Under the pieces are notes generated by a model. The model was not told the DNA's origin, did not search any database, and saw nothing but the letters and a program-made list of their open reading frames with translations. This document shows positions 11,907 through 23,240 of a DNA stretch of 64,000 bases, piece after piece. The DNA is from Muraenolepis orangiensis (Eukaryota > Chordata > Actinopteri > Gadiformes > Muraenolepididae). The stretch's first letter is position 1, and each line of letters starts with the position of its first letter. The stretch spans positions 16,380,390 through 16,444,389 of the forward strand of contig CM051004.1 of assembly GCA_027704905.1 (NCBI GenBank), given 5' to 3'. Made by a program: the position numbers and the translations under genes.

Positions 11907-14336
11907 TGTTGACAGAGTCACATGTGCAGCAAGAAACCAGTCATGACGACGAGGTCTTATTTAGCCTTAACTGGCGTGGTTTATTTTCATATGTGCATTG
12001 CACCACTTGACCCGCTCTCCGTGAGAGCTAGAGAGAGATAGAAGGGGAGGGAACAATCCCTTATATCTGACGTCAGCTACAATAGCTGCGCCTTCTTACG
12101 CCTATAGCGCCCTCTTACTGCGGAACAGTTATAGTGCAGTTACATACAGACATATTAACACTTACACTTAACACTCCCACTTATGAATGACGTGTATACT
12201 GTACAACTTTTCCAAGAAAAAATAACAATTCAAAACATCAAAAGAACATGGCGGTCAATATTACATAACAGGCAATATTTTACACACCGAACATGACCCC
12301 TGCAAATGTTTTCAATTTCAGTTTGGAGACAGGCTTGGTCATAGCGTCTGCCACCATGTCATCTGTAGCACAGTAAACCAGTGTCATCCTATCTTCTCTG
12401 ATGACAGATCTGATGAAGTGATATTTTATATCCACATGTTTACACCTCTGTCGGCACACAGGGTTTCTGGCAAGTGCAATGGTTCCCTGGTTGTCTTCTG
12501 CATAACTACCCGTACACTGGTCAGATTAGCTGTAGGGGAGAATGTCTCACCGTAGTCTATTCCTTCCCTCTGACTGTAGCCTTTAGCTGCAAACCTGGCC
12601 TTGTACCGGTCGTGCCCTTCAATACCCTCCTTGATTGAGTACACCCACTTGCCTCCCACTGCCTGTCTACCCTCGGGTAACTTTGTTAGAGTAAAAGTAT
12701 GATTGTCCTCCAGGGACCTCATCTCATCCATCGCTTTCTCCCATTTTCCTGACTCAGGGGATATCATGGCCTCTTTAAAGGTCTGAGGTACACCACTCAC
12801 TACTCTGTAGCAGTAATGTCATCCTCGTCCCTTTCTCTCTGGGCATAGTCTTTCAGATACTTTGGGGGTTTATGTTCCCGGGGGGGATATCTCCGTCTGC
12901 CAGCTCCATGCTGTGTCTCTCCGGCTCGAAGGTGCTGTCAAAGTTCTTGAATCGGCTCCTGTCGTTGATAATGTGGGACGACGCACCTGTGTCCACGATC
13001 AGTCCCTTCCTTTGGGCCTGCTGCTGCTGCGCTGACCGGCTGGCGTATGCTGTCTGCGCCCCGAAGGTGAAGTCCTCTTTTCCCGCTCCTCTCCGGGCAT
13101 CGTCTCGACTCACCTCACGTCCACCGCTGCCGCCATCTTGTCCACAGCCGCCATCTTGCACGTGCGCGTACCGAGCGCTCTGTTCGCGCTTCTTTCTACA
13201 CACTGTCTGCGTGTCCCGAAGTTTTGCAGAAACTACACCAAACAGTTTTTGTGCAATTATCCTTTCGGTGACCCTTTTCTCCACAACGCCAACACGCCAT
13301 CTCCGTCGGGGGTCCGGTCCTTTTCTTTGGCGCTGCCCGGGCCTTCATTACCCTTTCTCCCGCCTCCTCGGCGACCGGGTCTGAGTCTTCTGAGGCCTCG
13401 AAGTTCCGCAACTTGGCCTTGAACTCCCCCAGCGACATGTCCGCTGAACCGTGCGTCACCAACAGTGTGAACGGTTTATACATCTCCGGTAGTCCCCTCA
13501 TAACCATCGCCATCATCAGTCCATCACTCGGTGCTTCTCCTGCACTTTTGAGCGCCGTGATGATCTGCTCCGCCCTGATGACGTATTCAGTCACGGTCTC
13601 TGTGCTAGCTTTCTTCAGCGCAATGTTATATACAGGGATACAATCCGGGGCCTACCTTTGCCGATGTAGTGTTCTCTTAACACTTTTAGACTCTGTCGGC
13701 CTTTGTCCTTTGTGTCCCGGAATATCAGCCCCAAGCTTGTGTTGTCTAGGAGTGGTGCTAGCTCGCAGTATGCGTCGGCGTTCAGCTTAGTATCCAGGGC
13801 TTGCGCTGCCTCCGTTATGTCTCCCGTGAGGCCCGTCAAAATTGTCTTTTTCAGCCCCAATCCGTGCATACAGCACAACATCCGCTCTTCCCAGAGCTCG
13901 TATTCTTCTGCCCTTCCGTCAAACGTGGGCCACTTGCTTCTGCCTCTGGTCGCCATCTTTTGGTTGTAGCTTAGCTTTAGTGTCACGCGGTTCTCCCGCC
14001 GCTAAACTGGCCTACACTTTTCAGCTAACTACCTATCGTTATTTTGCTCTTACGTGATCTGGGCCCATAACCTGTTGACAGAGTCACATGTGCAGCAAGA
14101 AACCAGTCATGACGACGAGGTCTTATTTAGCCTTAACTGGCGTGGTTTATTTTCATATGTGCATTGCACCACTTGACCCGCTCTCCGAGAGAGATAGAAG
14201 GGGAGGGAACAATCCCTTATATCTGACACCTGACGTCAGCTACAATAGCTGCGCCTTCTTACGCCTATAGCGCCCTCTTACTGCGGAACAGTTATAGTGC
14301 AGTTACATACAGACATATTAACACTTACACTTAACA
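11907..14336 (-). mobile_element. Copia LTR retrotransposon, internally deleted
   Basis: Two near-identical LTRs in direct orientation bound the element: 11907-12173 (the 3' LTR in element sense) and 14073-14336 (the 5' LTR). They start TGTTGACAGAGTC and end CACTTAACA on the plus strand. A purine tract (AAGTGGGAG in minus sense) abuts the 3' LTR, and a PBS-like GGTTATGGGCCCAG abuts the 5' LTR. The internal part is about 1.9 kb, far shorter than a complete Copia, so most of integrase and reverse transcriptase is missing. No 5-bp target duplication is seen: the flanks are ATTGA at left and ATAGG at right. Confidence 0.88.
12426..13950 (-). pseudogene. Copia gag-pol remnant
   Basis: Read on the minus strand: 13956-13615 is an N-terminal Gag segment (KWPTFDGRAEEYELWEERM), and 13594-13196 is UBN2-like Gag with a CCHC knuckle CWRCGEKGHRKDNC followed by WCSFCKTSGH. 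Then 13020-12880 is aspartic protease with the active-site motif VDTGASSHI, and 12800-12426 is the start of the Copia reverse transcriptase (VPQTFKEAM, GGKWVYSIKE, RYKARFAAKGYSQ). This order is Copia-specific. The frame changes between blocks, and integrase and the RT catalytic YxDD are missing, so it cannot be autonomous. Confidence 0.85.
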
Positions 14337-14453
14337 ATAGGCCTTTATCACACTTCCTGCTTCCGGAGCCGTGAGCAGTGTACTCTTTCTTCCGGTAGTT
14401 ACCCCAGATACGGGACAAACTGTGGCCGCCTCCTCTCCTCTCTGTTATTGTAA

Positions 14454-15661
14454 TGTACCGGCTGCTCAACGTCTAAACAAAGACAGTAGTGATGGGAATT
14501 CCGGCTCTTTTGAGTGAGCCGGCTCATTTGGCTCGGCTCACCAAGAAGAGCCGGCTCTTTCGGCTCCCTAACGGCTCTTCTATTTTACCACATATACCTT
14601 TTATTTACATGAAAGAGGTGATGGTTCTTGATGTCCAGCAATCAGTGGCAAACTGCAGTAGCTTCCTTAACCCTGGCCTGCAGTGAAGCACGTTCTCTAG
14701 CATACAGTCTCAGAATGATTTTTTGAGAGTGTTTTCCTGCTTGGAGGAACATTGGATTGAGAGCCTGTGTGAAGCTTCGGAATCCCTTGTCCTCCACAAT
14801 GGAAAATGGTTGGAAATCACTTGCAATCATTTTGGCCAATTCTTCATCCACTATGTTCTGTCTAGCTGGGGTCATTCATTGCCTTTGCCATTCATTGCAT
14901 ATAAATTGGCTTATTGAGGTCTGTGTAGCTGTTGGTTTTTGGGTACCTGACGCATGGGGGATAGATCCTGTAGCTGCAGCAACAACAGGTAGAGTAGACA
15001 CACTGGCAGAAGCAGGCAGTCTGACCTGCCTTTTATCTTCCAACTGAACTGTTGGATGCACAGTTCTCAAGTGCCTGTGGAGGTGGTTTGTGGACCCTGC
15101 TCTATATGAGAGCTTCATGTTGCAAATTCTGCATTCTGCCTTTGTGTTTGCACAATTGTTAAAATGCAGCCAAATGCTGCTTCTTTTCCTACTTTCACTC
15201 ATCTTATTTGCGCGACGCAAACTGACACTTCACCGTGTGAAGTGTCACCTCTCCCTCTGTTAGCAACCAGCACTGAGCACGCGCCGCCCCTCCTCCTTAT
15301 CTATCCTCACGTGATGCACAGCATGACATGCAGTCATGACAGTGACATTCAGTCACTGCATGTACGCGGAGCACCCGTAAAAAAATAAATAACGGCTCGT
15401 TCGCGGGTGCGAGCCGGCTCCCGTCGTTCACTAAAAAGAGCCGGCTCTTTCGCGACCGACACATCACTAAAAGACAGCCCTACCTCCGTTTACACCATTA
15501 CCCAAAGACAAACTCCTCCGCAAGTCTTGTGTAAGGCTGATAAGGAGGATGAAGGTCCCTCGTTTCATGTTCTCAGGGGTAGCGCGTATGTCTGCAGTTT
15601 GCACTTTGACAAGGAGAGCATATACGTCTCGAAAGGTGGGCGGAATAGGCTAATAATGTCG
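14454..15661 (+). pseudogene. THAP-type zinc finger exon, interrupted
   Basis: Plus-strand 14454-14486 encodes the start of a C2CH finger (CTGCSTSKQRQ). After a hAT insertion, 15478-15530 continues PYLRLHHYPK, and in another frame 15590-15660 gives YVCSLHFDKES then YVSKGGRNRL, the C-terminal CxxHF half of a THAP domain. A frameshift separates the two halves in addition to the transposon, so it is inactive. The domain is probably part of the surrounding DNA transposon. Confidence 0.55.
14487..15469 (-). mobile_element. hAT element with BED-finger transposase fragment
   Basis: The element starts TAGTGATG and ends CATCACTA and is flanked by a perfect 8-bp duplication AAAGACAG (14479-14486 and 15470-15477). 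Both ends carry many GAGCCGGCTC motifs. On the minus strand, 15220-14876 encodes a BED zinc finger (SIWLHFNNC, AECRIC, NHLHRHLRTVHP). The region 14875-14642 encodes a ZBED/hAT transposase segment (DEELAKMIASDFQPFSIVED). The catalytic and dimerisation regions are deleted, so it is non-autonomous. Confidence 0.88.
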
Positions 15662-15769
15662 GGTATGTGTGTGATTAAAAGCACTGGTCCTGACCCCCAC
15701 ACACACTCCATCTCTCATCCGAATAGAGCCACATATTGTCGGGTGTGTGTAATTTAAAGCACTGGTCCC

Positions 15770-16260
15770 AAAAGTAGGGCTGGGCGATACGGACCAAAAC
15801 CCGGTATTTTTTGGCTGCGTCGCGATATACGATATATATAGATATATACATATCTCCATCTCCATCTATATCTATATAGATATATCTCTAGGTATTTTAT
15901 ACAAATTCGGTTTTAACTCAATGCCACAAGTATGTCACAAGCACTTTTATTTTAAGACAACTCATATTCACAAGAATAACAGGCATTCCCTTTTAGAAAA
16001 TATACAGCTGCACACTACATATTAACACGTAAATGAAAAGGTACATTGAAATCCATCAAATAAATCACCTATATTATATACATAGGCATACCTCTGCTTC
16101 TACACAAAATCACCTTCGTTATTCAAGATTCAAGATGACTTTATTTATCCGGAGGGAAATTAAGGTGCAACAGTTGAGACAGCGGGAATAAATGCACACA
16201 AAGTATACTAATACCTAAAAACGAAATAACAACAAAATAAACTAGTATAAACAAAATATA
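15770..16260. repeat. Mixed repeats: hAT-like consensus and LINE 3' tail
   Basis: At about 15777-15840 the common fish motif GGGCTGGGCGATA with CCCGGTATTTTTTGGC leads into an imperfect (AGATAT)n run. At about 16123-16170 a minus-strand LINE 3' end is visible (ATTCAAGATTCAAGATG, then a CTTTATTTATCCGGAGGG block). No coding part. Confidence 0.45.
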
Positions 16261-16319
16261 ACTAAATGAAATGTAAATGTATGTGTTATATGGCGATATA
16301 TCCAGATAGAGCCACAAGA

Positions 16320-16454
16320 CAATGTCGGGGAATTGTATGATTCGGATTTAGACTTCTTCACTGTAGAGTGTTCATTCACTAGTTGAACCACATCGTCTTG
16401 ACCGACTTTTGGAAGGTTATGCAGCGATGTTGTCCAGCAATAACTGTCCACCAT
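16320..16454 (-). pseudogene. N-terminal fragment of transposon-linked protein, copy 1
   Basis: Beginning at the ATG at 16454, the minus strand reads MVDSYCWTTSLHNLPKVG then QDDVVQLVNEHSTVKK. It is the same protein start as at 18137-18045, with about 90% nucleotide identity by eye over roughly 200 bp including 5' flank. I take it to be the start of the second (YqaJ-like) protein of an ISL2EU-like transposon. The downstream catalytic part was not found here. Confidence 0.4.
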
Positions 16455-17369
16455 GGTGAATGCCAAGCTGAATGCATTAACCGGAACTTGGGATACACTG
16501 CTTCAGCGATTTTTAACGGGTACTTCCGGCGTTCTAATCTAACGTGATATAGGCCTAACAGGCCACACAAGATCTTGCATATTCCAGGTTGTGGTTGAAG
16601 GTGTCGTAGGTTGGCCCCTAAGGACAGCACTGCAGGGTCAGGAAGGGGTCCTACAAACACAAGTAACAGGAACCATTCATCAGTCAATTAAATCAGTAAA
16701 GCACCATCTGAAGGTTTTAATATTATGCCCATGTTCTAAAAAAAACTACACAATAAGTGATGAAATTAATAAAAATGATAAACATACCTGCATAGGCTCG
16801 ATACAGCGTGGATTTGGCTTCCGGACCACAAGTTCATCCATGGGTTCCGGACTTATCCCCTGGAATGACACAAAAAGAAAATAGATGCTGTTGCAAGTGT
16901 CAGAGAATATCGGGATAATTCCACACGCAAGTCATATTGTACATCCCTCTTCAGGGAACTGCTGCTTTGAGAAATAGAGGGAAACTCCATGCAAATGTAT
17001 ACACTTTAAGTGATGTGTTGGTCTTGCGAGTCTTAAATGCTAGAATCTTAAACCTCTTTGAGTAGTCGATACAGTATGTATAACTATATCTGAGGGATCC
17101 AGACAAAACATACCTGTGTCCTTGGTCGGTGCCATGACTGAATCTCACTGGTGCAGGCCAGTGGTGTTTGCACACTTTTCACCCCATGATGCTGTAGTGA
17201 GCCGTCTGGAATAGGAGTGCGACCACGTGATTACACAACACCTTTCCAGCAGCACACAAACAGGAGCATCCATTTAACTGCACGGGTGTAACTGCACGCA
17301 GCACAATCTAGAAATGGAGAACATGTACAAAAAATTAGAGAATCTGCAACAGCAGACATATAGCAGCAG

Positions 17370-17534
17370 GATATATACACACACACACATATATAGATAT
17401 ATATATCTATATATGTGTGTGTATATATAGATATAGATATAGATATAGATATACATATACAGATATATATATACATATACATATATACATATACATATAT
17501 ATATACATACATATATATATACATATATATATAC

Positions 17535-17581
<47 letters not shown>

Positions 17582-17608
17582 CATATATATACATATACAT
17601 ATATATAT

Positions 17609-17653
<45 letters not shown>
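17370..17653. repeat. Complex TATA/CATATA microsatellite
   Basis: A 280-bp low-complexity block of TATACA, TATATA and AGATAT units. All open frames in it are artefacts of composition. Confidence 0.9.
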
Positions 17654-17655
<2 letters not shown>

Positions 17656-17980
17656 GAACAATGGATACCGTTCTCTGTCTGTAGTTGAACTTATCTGACA
17701 CACTGGTCATTTTCATTAAACCCTACGAGCTAGCAAGCTAGCGGTGACAACAGAATCTAAGCACTCTGTATATACATATAAATATATATACACAGCACAG
17801 AGAACGGTATCCATTATTCGGTGTATAATGGTGTGTATATATATATAAATACACACCAGTATACACCGAATGGATACCGTTCTGTCTGTAGTTGAACTTA
17901 TCTGACACACTGGTCATTTTCATTAAACCTTACAAGCTAGCAAGCTAGCGGTGACAAAACAGAATCTAAGCACTTACCTC
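17654..17980. repeat. Tandem duplication with internal inverted repeat
   Basis: About 110 bp at 17656-17767 (ATGGATACCGTTCT through the GAGCTAGCAAGCTAGCGG block to AATCTAAGCACT) recurs at 17867-17978 with few changes. Between them, about 17800-17890 forms an inverted repeat: GAACGGTATCCATT and GGTGTATAATGGTGTGTA pair with the sequence around the second copy's start. The structure is probably part of the surrounding transposon. Confidence 0.6.
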
Positions 17981-18044
17981 TATACTTGAAGATCAACTTC
18001 TCGTAAAATAACTTGTATCCTTTTTCCAGTTTAGACTCCTGCTA

Positions 18045-18137
18045 TGTAGAGTGTTCATTCACTAGTCGAACCACATCGTCTTGACCGACTTTTGGAAGGT
18101 TGTGCAGCGATGTTGTCCAGCGATAACTGTCCGCCAT
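18045..18137 (-). pseudogene. N-terminal fragment of transposon-linked protein, copy 2
   Basis: Minus-strand ATG at 18137 followed by MADSYRWTTSLHNLPKVG and QDDVVRLVNEHST, then a stop or exon end at 18045. It sits about 75 bp inside the right end of the transposon and duplicates the fragment at 16454. Confidence 0.4.
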
Positions 18138-19293
18138 GGTGAATGCCAAGCTGAATGCATAAACCGGAACTAAAGATACACGCTCCGCGGCTTCCGGCGT
18201 TCTAATCTACTGTGATAAAGGCCTTATGATTTGATGGGTTACGTCCTTGTCTGCCATCTATTGGCCAAACATGGTGGTGATTTATTTAGCCAATAGCGTT
18301 CCGTTCCAAAAGCGCGTTGTTAGTCGTTTCCATGGTTCCATGGTTACGGTCCAGCTCGTCCTACAAATTGGAAGGTTCACTCGCTGATCTTCATTCACTA
18401 CTGAGCGATCAGAAGAGAAGGTAATATTCTCTTGTTCTCCCTCTGCCTCTCCGCCCCCCTCTTCCTCTCCCAATCCTCGGGGGTCTTGGTCCTCTGTTGG
18501 GGTTGTTTTCTTATTTTTTTAATTCTACCTATAATTCTGCACATATCTCATACCTACTCTATACAAGTGAACATTGTACACTGTAAAACCGAATAAGTTA
18601 GCAGAACTCAAAAATTTTCTCAAAATTTGCCTCAAAATTTCTGAGTTTATCAACTCAAAAAACTCAAGTTCTCAGTACTCAAAAGTTTTGAGTTCTGAGA
18701 ACTCAAAAGTTTTGATTAGGTGCTACTTAACTAATTTAAGTTACTATGACTTAAAGTTGTCAGTTTTCAGAACTCAAAAGTTTTGATTAGGTGCTACTTA
18801 ACTAATTTAAGTTACTATGACTTAAAGTTGTCCGTTTTCAGAACTCAAAAGTTTTGATTGGGTGCTACTTGATTATATTCAGTTACTACGACTTAAAGTT
18901 TTCAGTTTTCTATCCGTGGGAATAAGTTAACAGAACTTAAAAAAATAAGTACACAACCACATTATTTGAACTTAATAAAAAATAGTTTTATGTACACAAG
19001 TCAAACATAAATACAATAGAATCACTATAATTAAACAACTTTACAACAGTTAAATATGGCAAATAAAATAAAAACAAATAGAAAAATAGAAAATAGAAAA
19101 AATGAACAGTGCACATTGTGTAGTAGGCCTATTGATAAATGTGTAGAAAGAAGGATACCTCAGTGAGGTATTATTGAAGGCCTTCTGAATCAAAGTTCTT
19201 TGCTTACTTCTTAAGGCATTATTGTGACAAAGGGAAAGAACTTTGATTCACAATAATAATACCTCACCCCACACATCCTTTCTACACATTTAT

Positions 19294-20978
19294 CATCAAG
19301 TCATTCTTGAGTGTCTGCAACCTGGGCGACAGTTTACCAGCTTCTAGACCAAGTACAATCTTCTGAACGAATTCAAAAGTGTTGGTCAGCGCTTTAGGAT
19401 AGCTGAGGTGTAGTGCATAAATCAGTCCAAACATGACCAGGAAGGCATCACCAAATCTGGGGAGGCTGATCACGATGTCACTTTCGAGGACGACAGAGAT
19501 TTTCACAGGCTGGTAGTGAACTGGACTTGTGTCATGGTCACTGATGACAGTAAGGAGGGCCACAGCAACATCGTCAAGCTCTGGCTCATCAGGCTCCTGA
19601 ATGAATGAAAGAGACATACTAATCACAAACTAATCCATGGTTTCTACTAATATAAGAGTTAAATAGAATTATTTTTTCCACAAAATAGTACTTAATTTAT
19701 TTTATAACGTTTTTTTTGGTTATTGTTGTTGACAAATCATCTCTCCTTATCATTTAAGTACTGCTGGTGCAGCACAAAGCTAAGTATATGGAGTTATGTT
19801 TGTAAGTTGTAAGTAAAAACAGAAGATGCGTGTTCTGGACACAGGAATCAGCCAAGTTACCAGAGAATCTAAGTGGCGGGAGATAGACTGATACTAAGCT
19901 CAAGAACACATACAGGAAAATGTTTTACTAAACTTCTTGTCGCTTTGAACAAAACACCAAGCCAGTTCATTTGTAGTAGGGTGAAATAAAACAGACCATA
20001 CCTCTCCAAATCACACAAACTGTATGGATAGACTAAACAAGGGTAAGTCCTAAAACATGTTAGTATTTTGATTAACTGTTCACTTAATATACAGTGGTAC
20101 TGTTCATTATTTAAGGAGACTCACTGTGCAGGTTCTGAAAAATCCAGAGACTTCCTCGTTCAGATACACAGGAAGTGCATGGAGAACAGTGGTGCGCCTG
20201 GTGTGGATGTCATGGATTTCCTATTAAGATAAAAAACAGAAGTGTATATACTGAAAAGTTTACTGAACAATGTTGATTTTAAACAGTCCAATCAGAACAT
20301 ATGTCCACAAATAACCTCTACACATCTTTAATGCAATCAGACAAATAGCAAACACAAAGTGGACTAATTGTAAAATGTAAAAGCTCATTTGAATCATTGA
20401 AGCTGTCCAATGTTAGAGGTTCAACCTACGACATGTATAATAATCTATTCACCTGTTCATCGTGGATTCGTAAAATGTCTGCCAACGCAACTGCTGTGGT
20501 CCCAGTTTTAGTCGCCTTCTGTCGAAATAACGTCATCAGTCTACGAATATGGCGGTCAAGCTCTGCGTAGAAGGTGTTGGGCAGGTTCCGGTTTGTAACC
20601 ATCTGGAACTCTGCATACACCTACATTTAAAAACAGCATCAGGACAATACATCAACATCAATTAGTCAGTTCAACTTGGAGGATCTCTTAAACTTCTATA
20701 ACGCAGCAAATAGCCGCCAAATGAGTAAGAACCACAACTTTCACTTTAAACCACACAGAATGTGCAATATGTTAACACAGGAAAAAAATATCCATATTAC
20801 CACACTATTTTAAGAGCAGGCCAGGTCCATGAGCTCGTTCACTGGTGGGCAGGAGTTTACTATGGTCTGTCCGCGCAGGGCAAATGTGGTCTGCATCATC
20901 TTGGTAATGAGAGGCAGGTTCTTCTCAGTCTTCTTCAGTTCTTCAGCAATTGTCTGCCTCAACTGCTGAATGATGACT
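19294..20978 (-). pseudogene. Exons of a fish-wide uncharacterised family inside a transposon
   Basis: Four minus-strand exon-like blocks: about 20978-20817 (IIQQLRQTIAEELKKTEKNL), 20619-20452 (VYAEFQMVTNRNLPNTFYAE through IRRLMTLFRQKATKTGT), 20225-20131 (RRTTVLHALPVYLNEEVSG) and about 19606-19294 (VVLESDIVISLPRFGDAFLV, then FGLIYALHLSYPKALTNTFE). From memory this modular protein (a helical region, then the YALHLSYPK module) is annotated as uncharacterised in many teleosts and is often multi-copy. The first block runs into a stop and the complete 5' end was not found, so this may be a decayed copy. Function unknown. Confidence 0.45.
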
Positions 20979-22079
20979 GAAATGTACACACGCAATCAGT
21001 ATAGAGGCATGGAAGAGGGCTGTGCTGCAGTCTGTAGTGTTTAAATAACTGTATTCTGGAAGTGAAAGAAGGAGCGCACAACTTACACTGCCAGACCATA
21101 TCGGAACAAGCCACCTGAAAGGAAAAAAAATGACAAAGTTTAGACCTCCATCAACAACATTCAAACCAGAATTACTTACAACTCAATATAACAAAAAGTT
21201 CATTACTATTAGCTTACAAAAACATGACCATGGAATACAGAATACACAACACTGCTGTGCGGTCGGAAACCTAGGCTGTAAAAGCCAGCTGGCTAGCTAA
21301 TGACCAGCTAGCCATAAGTTATCCCTTACACGTGTTCTAACCACCATGAATGGAAGGAAACCACGTGCTCGAAATTTTAACACCGTTTTGGGCTTCGGTT
21401 TGGTTTAGATAGTAAAAGTTAGTAACCAGAGTTAGCTCTTAAAAACAAGATTCATTTTCCCATAACCTGAATACATTTACATTACATTTAGGGCATTTGT
21501 CAGACGCTTTTATCCAAAGCGACTTACAAAGAGTACAATTGTTGAAGACAGCAATATATCTCCGTGGTGCATAAAGATAAGAAAAAGAGTAGGTTTCAAG
21601 CATTCCTGCTGAATAGTGCAACGTTATATGAGCCTCATGTGCTCTGCACTACACCAACATGCGAGACTAGCGAGAACAATTGAGCGAAATTATATTTTTA
21701 AGTCAGGTAGATTAAATGAGCAGAAATAACTAACTATAATTGGTATAATGTATGTGATGTATCTATTAATTAATTAATACTTTAAGTAACTTACCATGCA
21801 CTTTGGACAAGATCTTGGAGTTCTTCAACGCGGTTGGGGGGAGGAGAGCAAATGATCGCGGTGGAGTGGTGTGGAGTGGGGGAGGGGGGTGGAGCGAATC
21901 AAATGGGGGTGGGGGGTGGGTTGAAACCGCCCGTCAAGGGGAGAGGGGCGTGTTGCTGAAACAGTTCATGGAGGGGGGAGGGGCGTGTTGCTGAAACAGT
22001 TCATGGAGGGGGGAGGGGCGTGTTGCTGAAACATCGTCTGACCCTCAAGGGTGGCGACTAGACCAATGTGTGCGTTCAT

Positions 22080-22560
22080 GCAGCGTTTCCGCTGGTAAGG
22101 TTTCCACGGCTAAAACCTTGCCGCCACACCATACATTTGATAATAAAGAATAGGGCTGTCAAGGTTAATGCGTTACTAACGCGGCGCCGTTAACGCCCCC
22201 CCGTTCGGACCTGAAGTCCCGCCGCCACCCTCCCCCCCACCCCCACCGCTGGCCATCGCGACCTGAATCCCCCCCCGTCTGACACCCATGAGATCAATTC
22301 CACAGGAATCACTGCTTCCATGAGTATATACCACACACCCAACCCCAGATAAATGCCAGAAGAACCCATGCCTGTGGATTAAAGACCAAAGATCGTACCT
22401 CTTGTCTTGTGTTCTGACCGACACGAGTGCGAGTGCGCGCGATATACAGAGTCATCATATACAGTCCTTTAAAGTCCTCCCCAATACCCACTATAATGTT
22501 ACTGACATCAGACACATGCAGTAATGTTGAAACAATAGAAATCAGTGGAATTTATCATTT
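22080..22560. other. No gene; repeat-like GC-rich then AT-rich DNA
   Basis: A common AGGGCTGTCAAGGTTAATGCG repeat motif is at about 22152, then C-rich DNA to 22280, then AT-rich sequence. It is probably part of, or inserted in, the enclosing DNA transposon. No coding region is supported. Confidence 0.4.
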
Positions 22561-23044
22561 TGAATATGTAATTACTTAATTATTTAAATTATTTTATTTT
22601 ATTTTATTATTATTATATATTATTATATTATTATAATTATGATTTAATTATTTAATTATCGTGCTTAAGTTATGCTTTTAAGTTATGCTTACTTAATACA
22701 CAAATAGTTCAAGTCAATCAAGTTAATCAATCAAGTTAAGTTGCAGTTACTCAAAAAAGGACGACAAGTCACACGAACTCAACATTTTTGAGTTCGTAGA
22801 ACTTTTTTGAAACTTTGAGTACACACTACTTAATCTATTTGATTACTTTGAACATTCGGGTTTACAGTGTATATTACATTATATATTACCATGCACTTTA
22901 CTGCAACATTTGCACTCTGGTTAGATGCAAAATTATTTTCACAGTACTGTATGTAATGACAATACTTTTATCTAAGCTATATATTTTTTCAAGTAATATA
23001 TATAAAATGCTTTAACATGGGCTTCTTATTTGTTCTCCAACCAG

Positions 23045-23240
23045 AGTTTGTTTGGAACAACGACGAGTATCTTCAATCAGCTTTGGTAGGCTAGATAATT
23101 TCAAAGTCCTTGGAGAAGGACACTTTAGCACTGGCAATTGTCCAAACAAAACAACTGGGCAACTCGCCATTAAGAAGTTCCGGTGTCGGCCCAAGAAGGA
23201 GATGGAGAAGGCCATCGCCTCGAAGTACACGCTGCTTTCG
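23045..23240 (+). CDS. Kinase N-lobe-like exon at the head of the array
   Basis: Acceptor CCAG at 23041-23044 and donor GTAAAA at 23241. The frame that runs to the donor in phase 0 reads FGRLDNFKVLGEGHFSTG, then NKTTGQLAIKKFRC and KKEMEKAIASKYTLLS. GEGHFS fits the GxGxxS glycine-rich loop, and AIKK fits the VAIKK ATP-anchoring lysine of protein kinases, with spacing a few residues shorter than usual and a lost valine. No C-lobe (HRD, DFG) was found in the window. The intron after it is homologous to the array introns (CCCCCTATTTGTTGTTTGTA). Confidence 0.45.

Larger units (their letters stand above)
14339..18224. mobile_element. ISL2EU-like DNA transposon remnant(s)
   Basis: The outer ends are inverted repeats: AGGCCTTTATCACA at 14339-14352 and its reverse complement at 18211-18224. 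A THAP-like zinc-finger fragment lies at the left end (plus strand). Two copies of a minus-strand N-terminal protein segment (SYRWTTSLHNLPKVGQDDVV) lie inside and at the right end. Such proteins accompany YqaJ/SWIM-type second proteins of fish ISL2EU/Harbinger-like elements, as far as I recall. A second internal end-like sequence near 16545-16560 suggests two partial copies. The target duplication could not be resolved. Confidence 0.35.
18576..22867. mobile_element. 4.3-kb DNA transposon with ACTGTAAA termini
   Basis: The left end TACACTGTAAAACCGAAT (about 18575) is the inverted copy of the right end at about 22848-22868 (reverse complement TACACTGTAAACCCGAAT). Both ends are followed by subterminal AACTCAAAA/AGTTTTGAGT motifs. 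The left subterminal region (18600-18905) is a tandem array of about 110-bp units, GAACTCAAAAGTTTTGATT plus GTGCTACTTAACTAATTTAAG. The class is uncertain: the CACTG start recalls CACTA/EnSpm elements, but the flank looks like a TA dinucleotide. It carries minus-strand exons of a host-like family. Confidence 0.5.

Noticed and set aside
17231..17716. Long Tyr/Ile-rich open frames on both strands
   Set aside because: They arise from the TATA/CATATA microsatellite.
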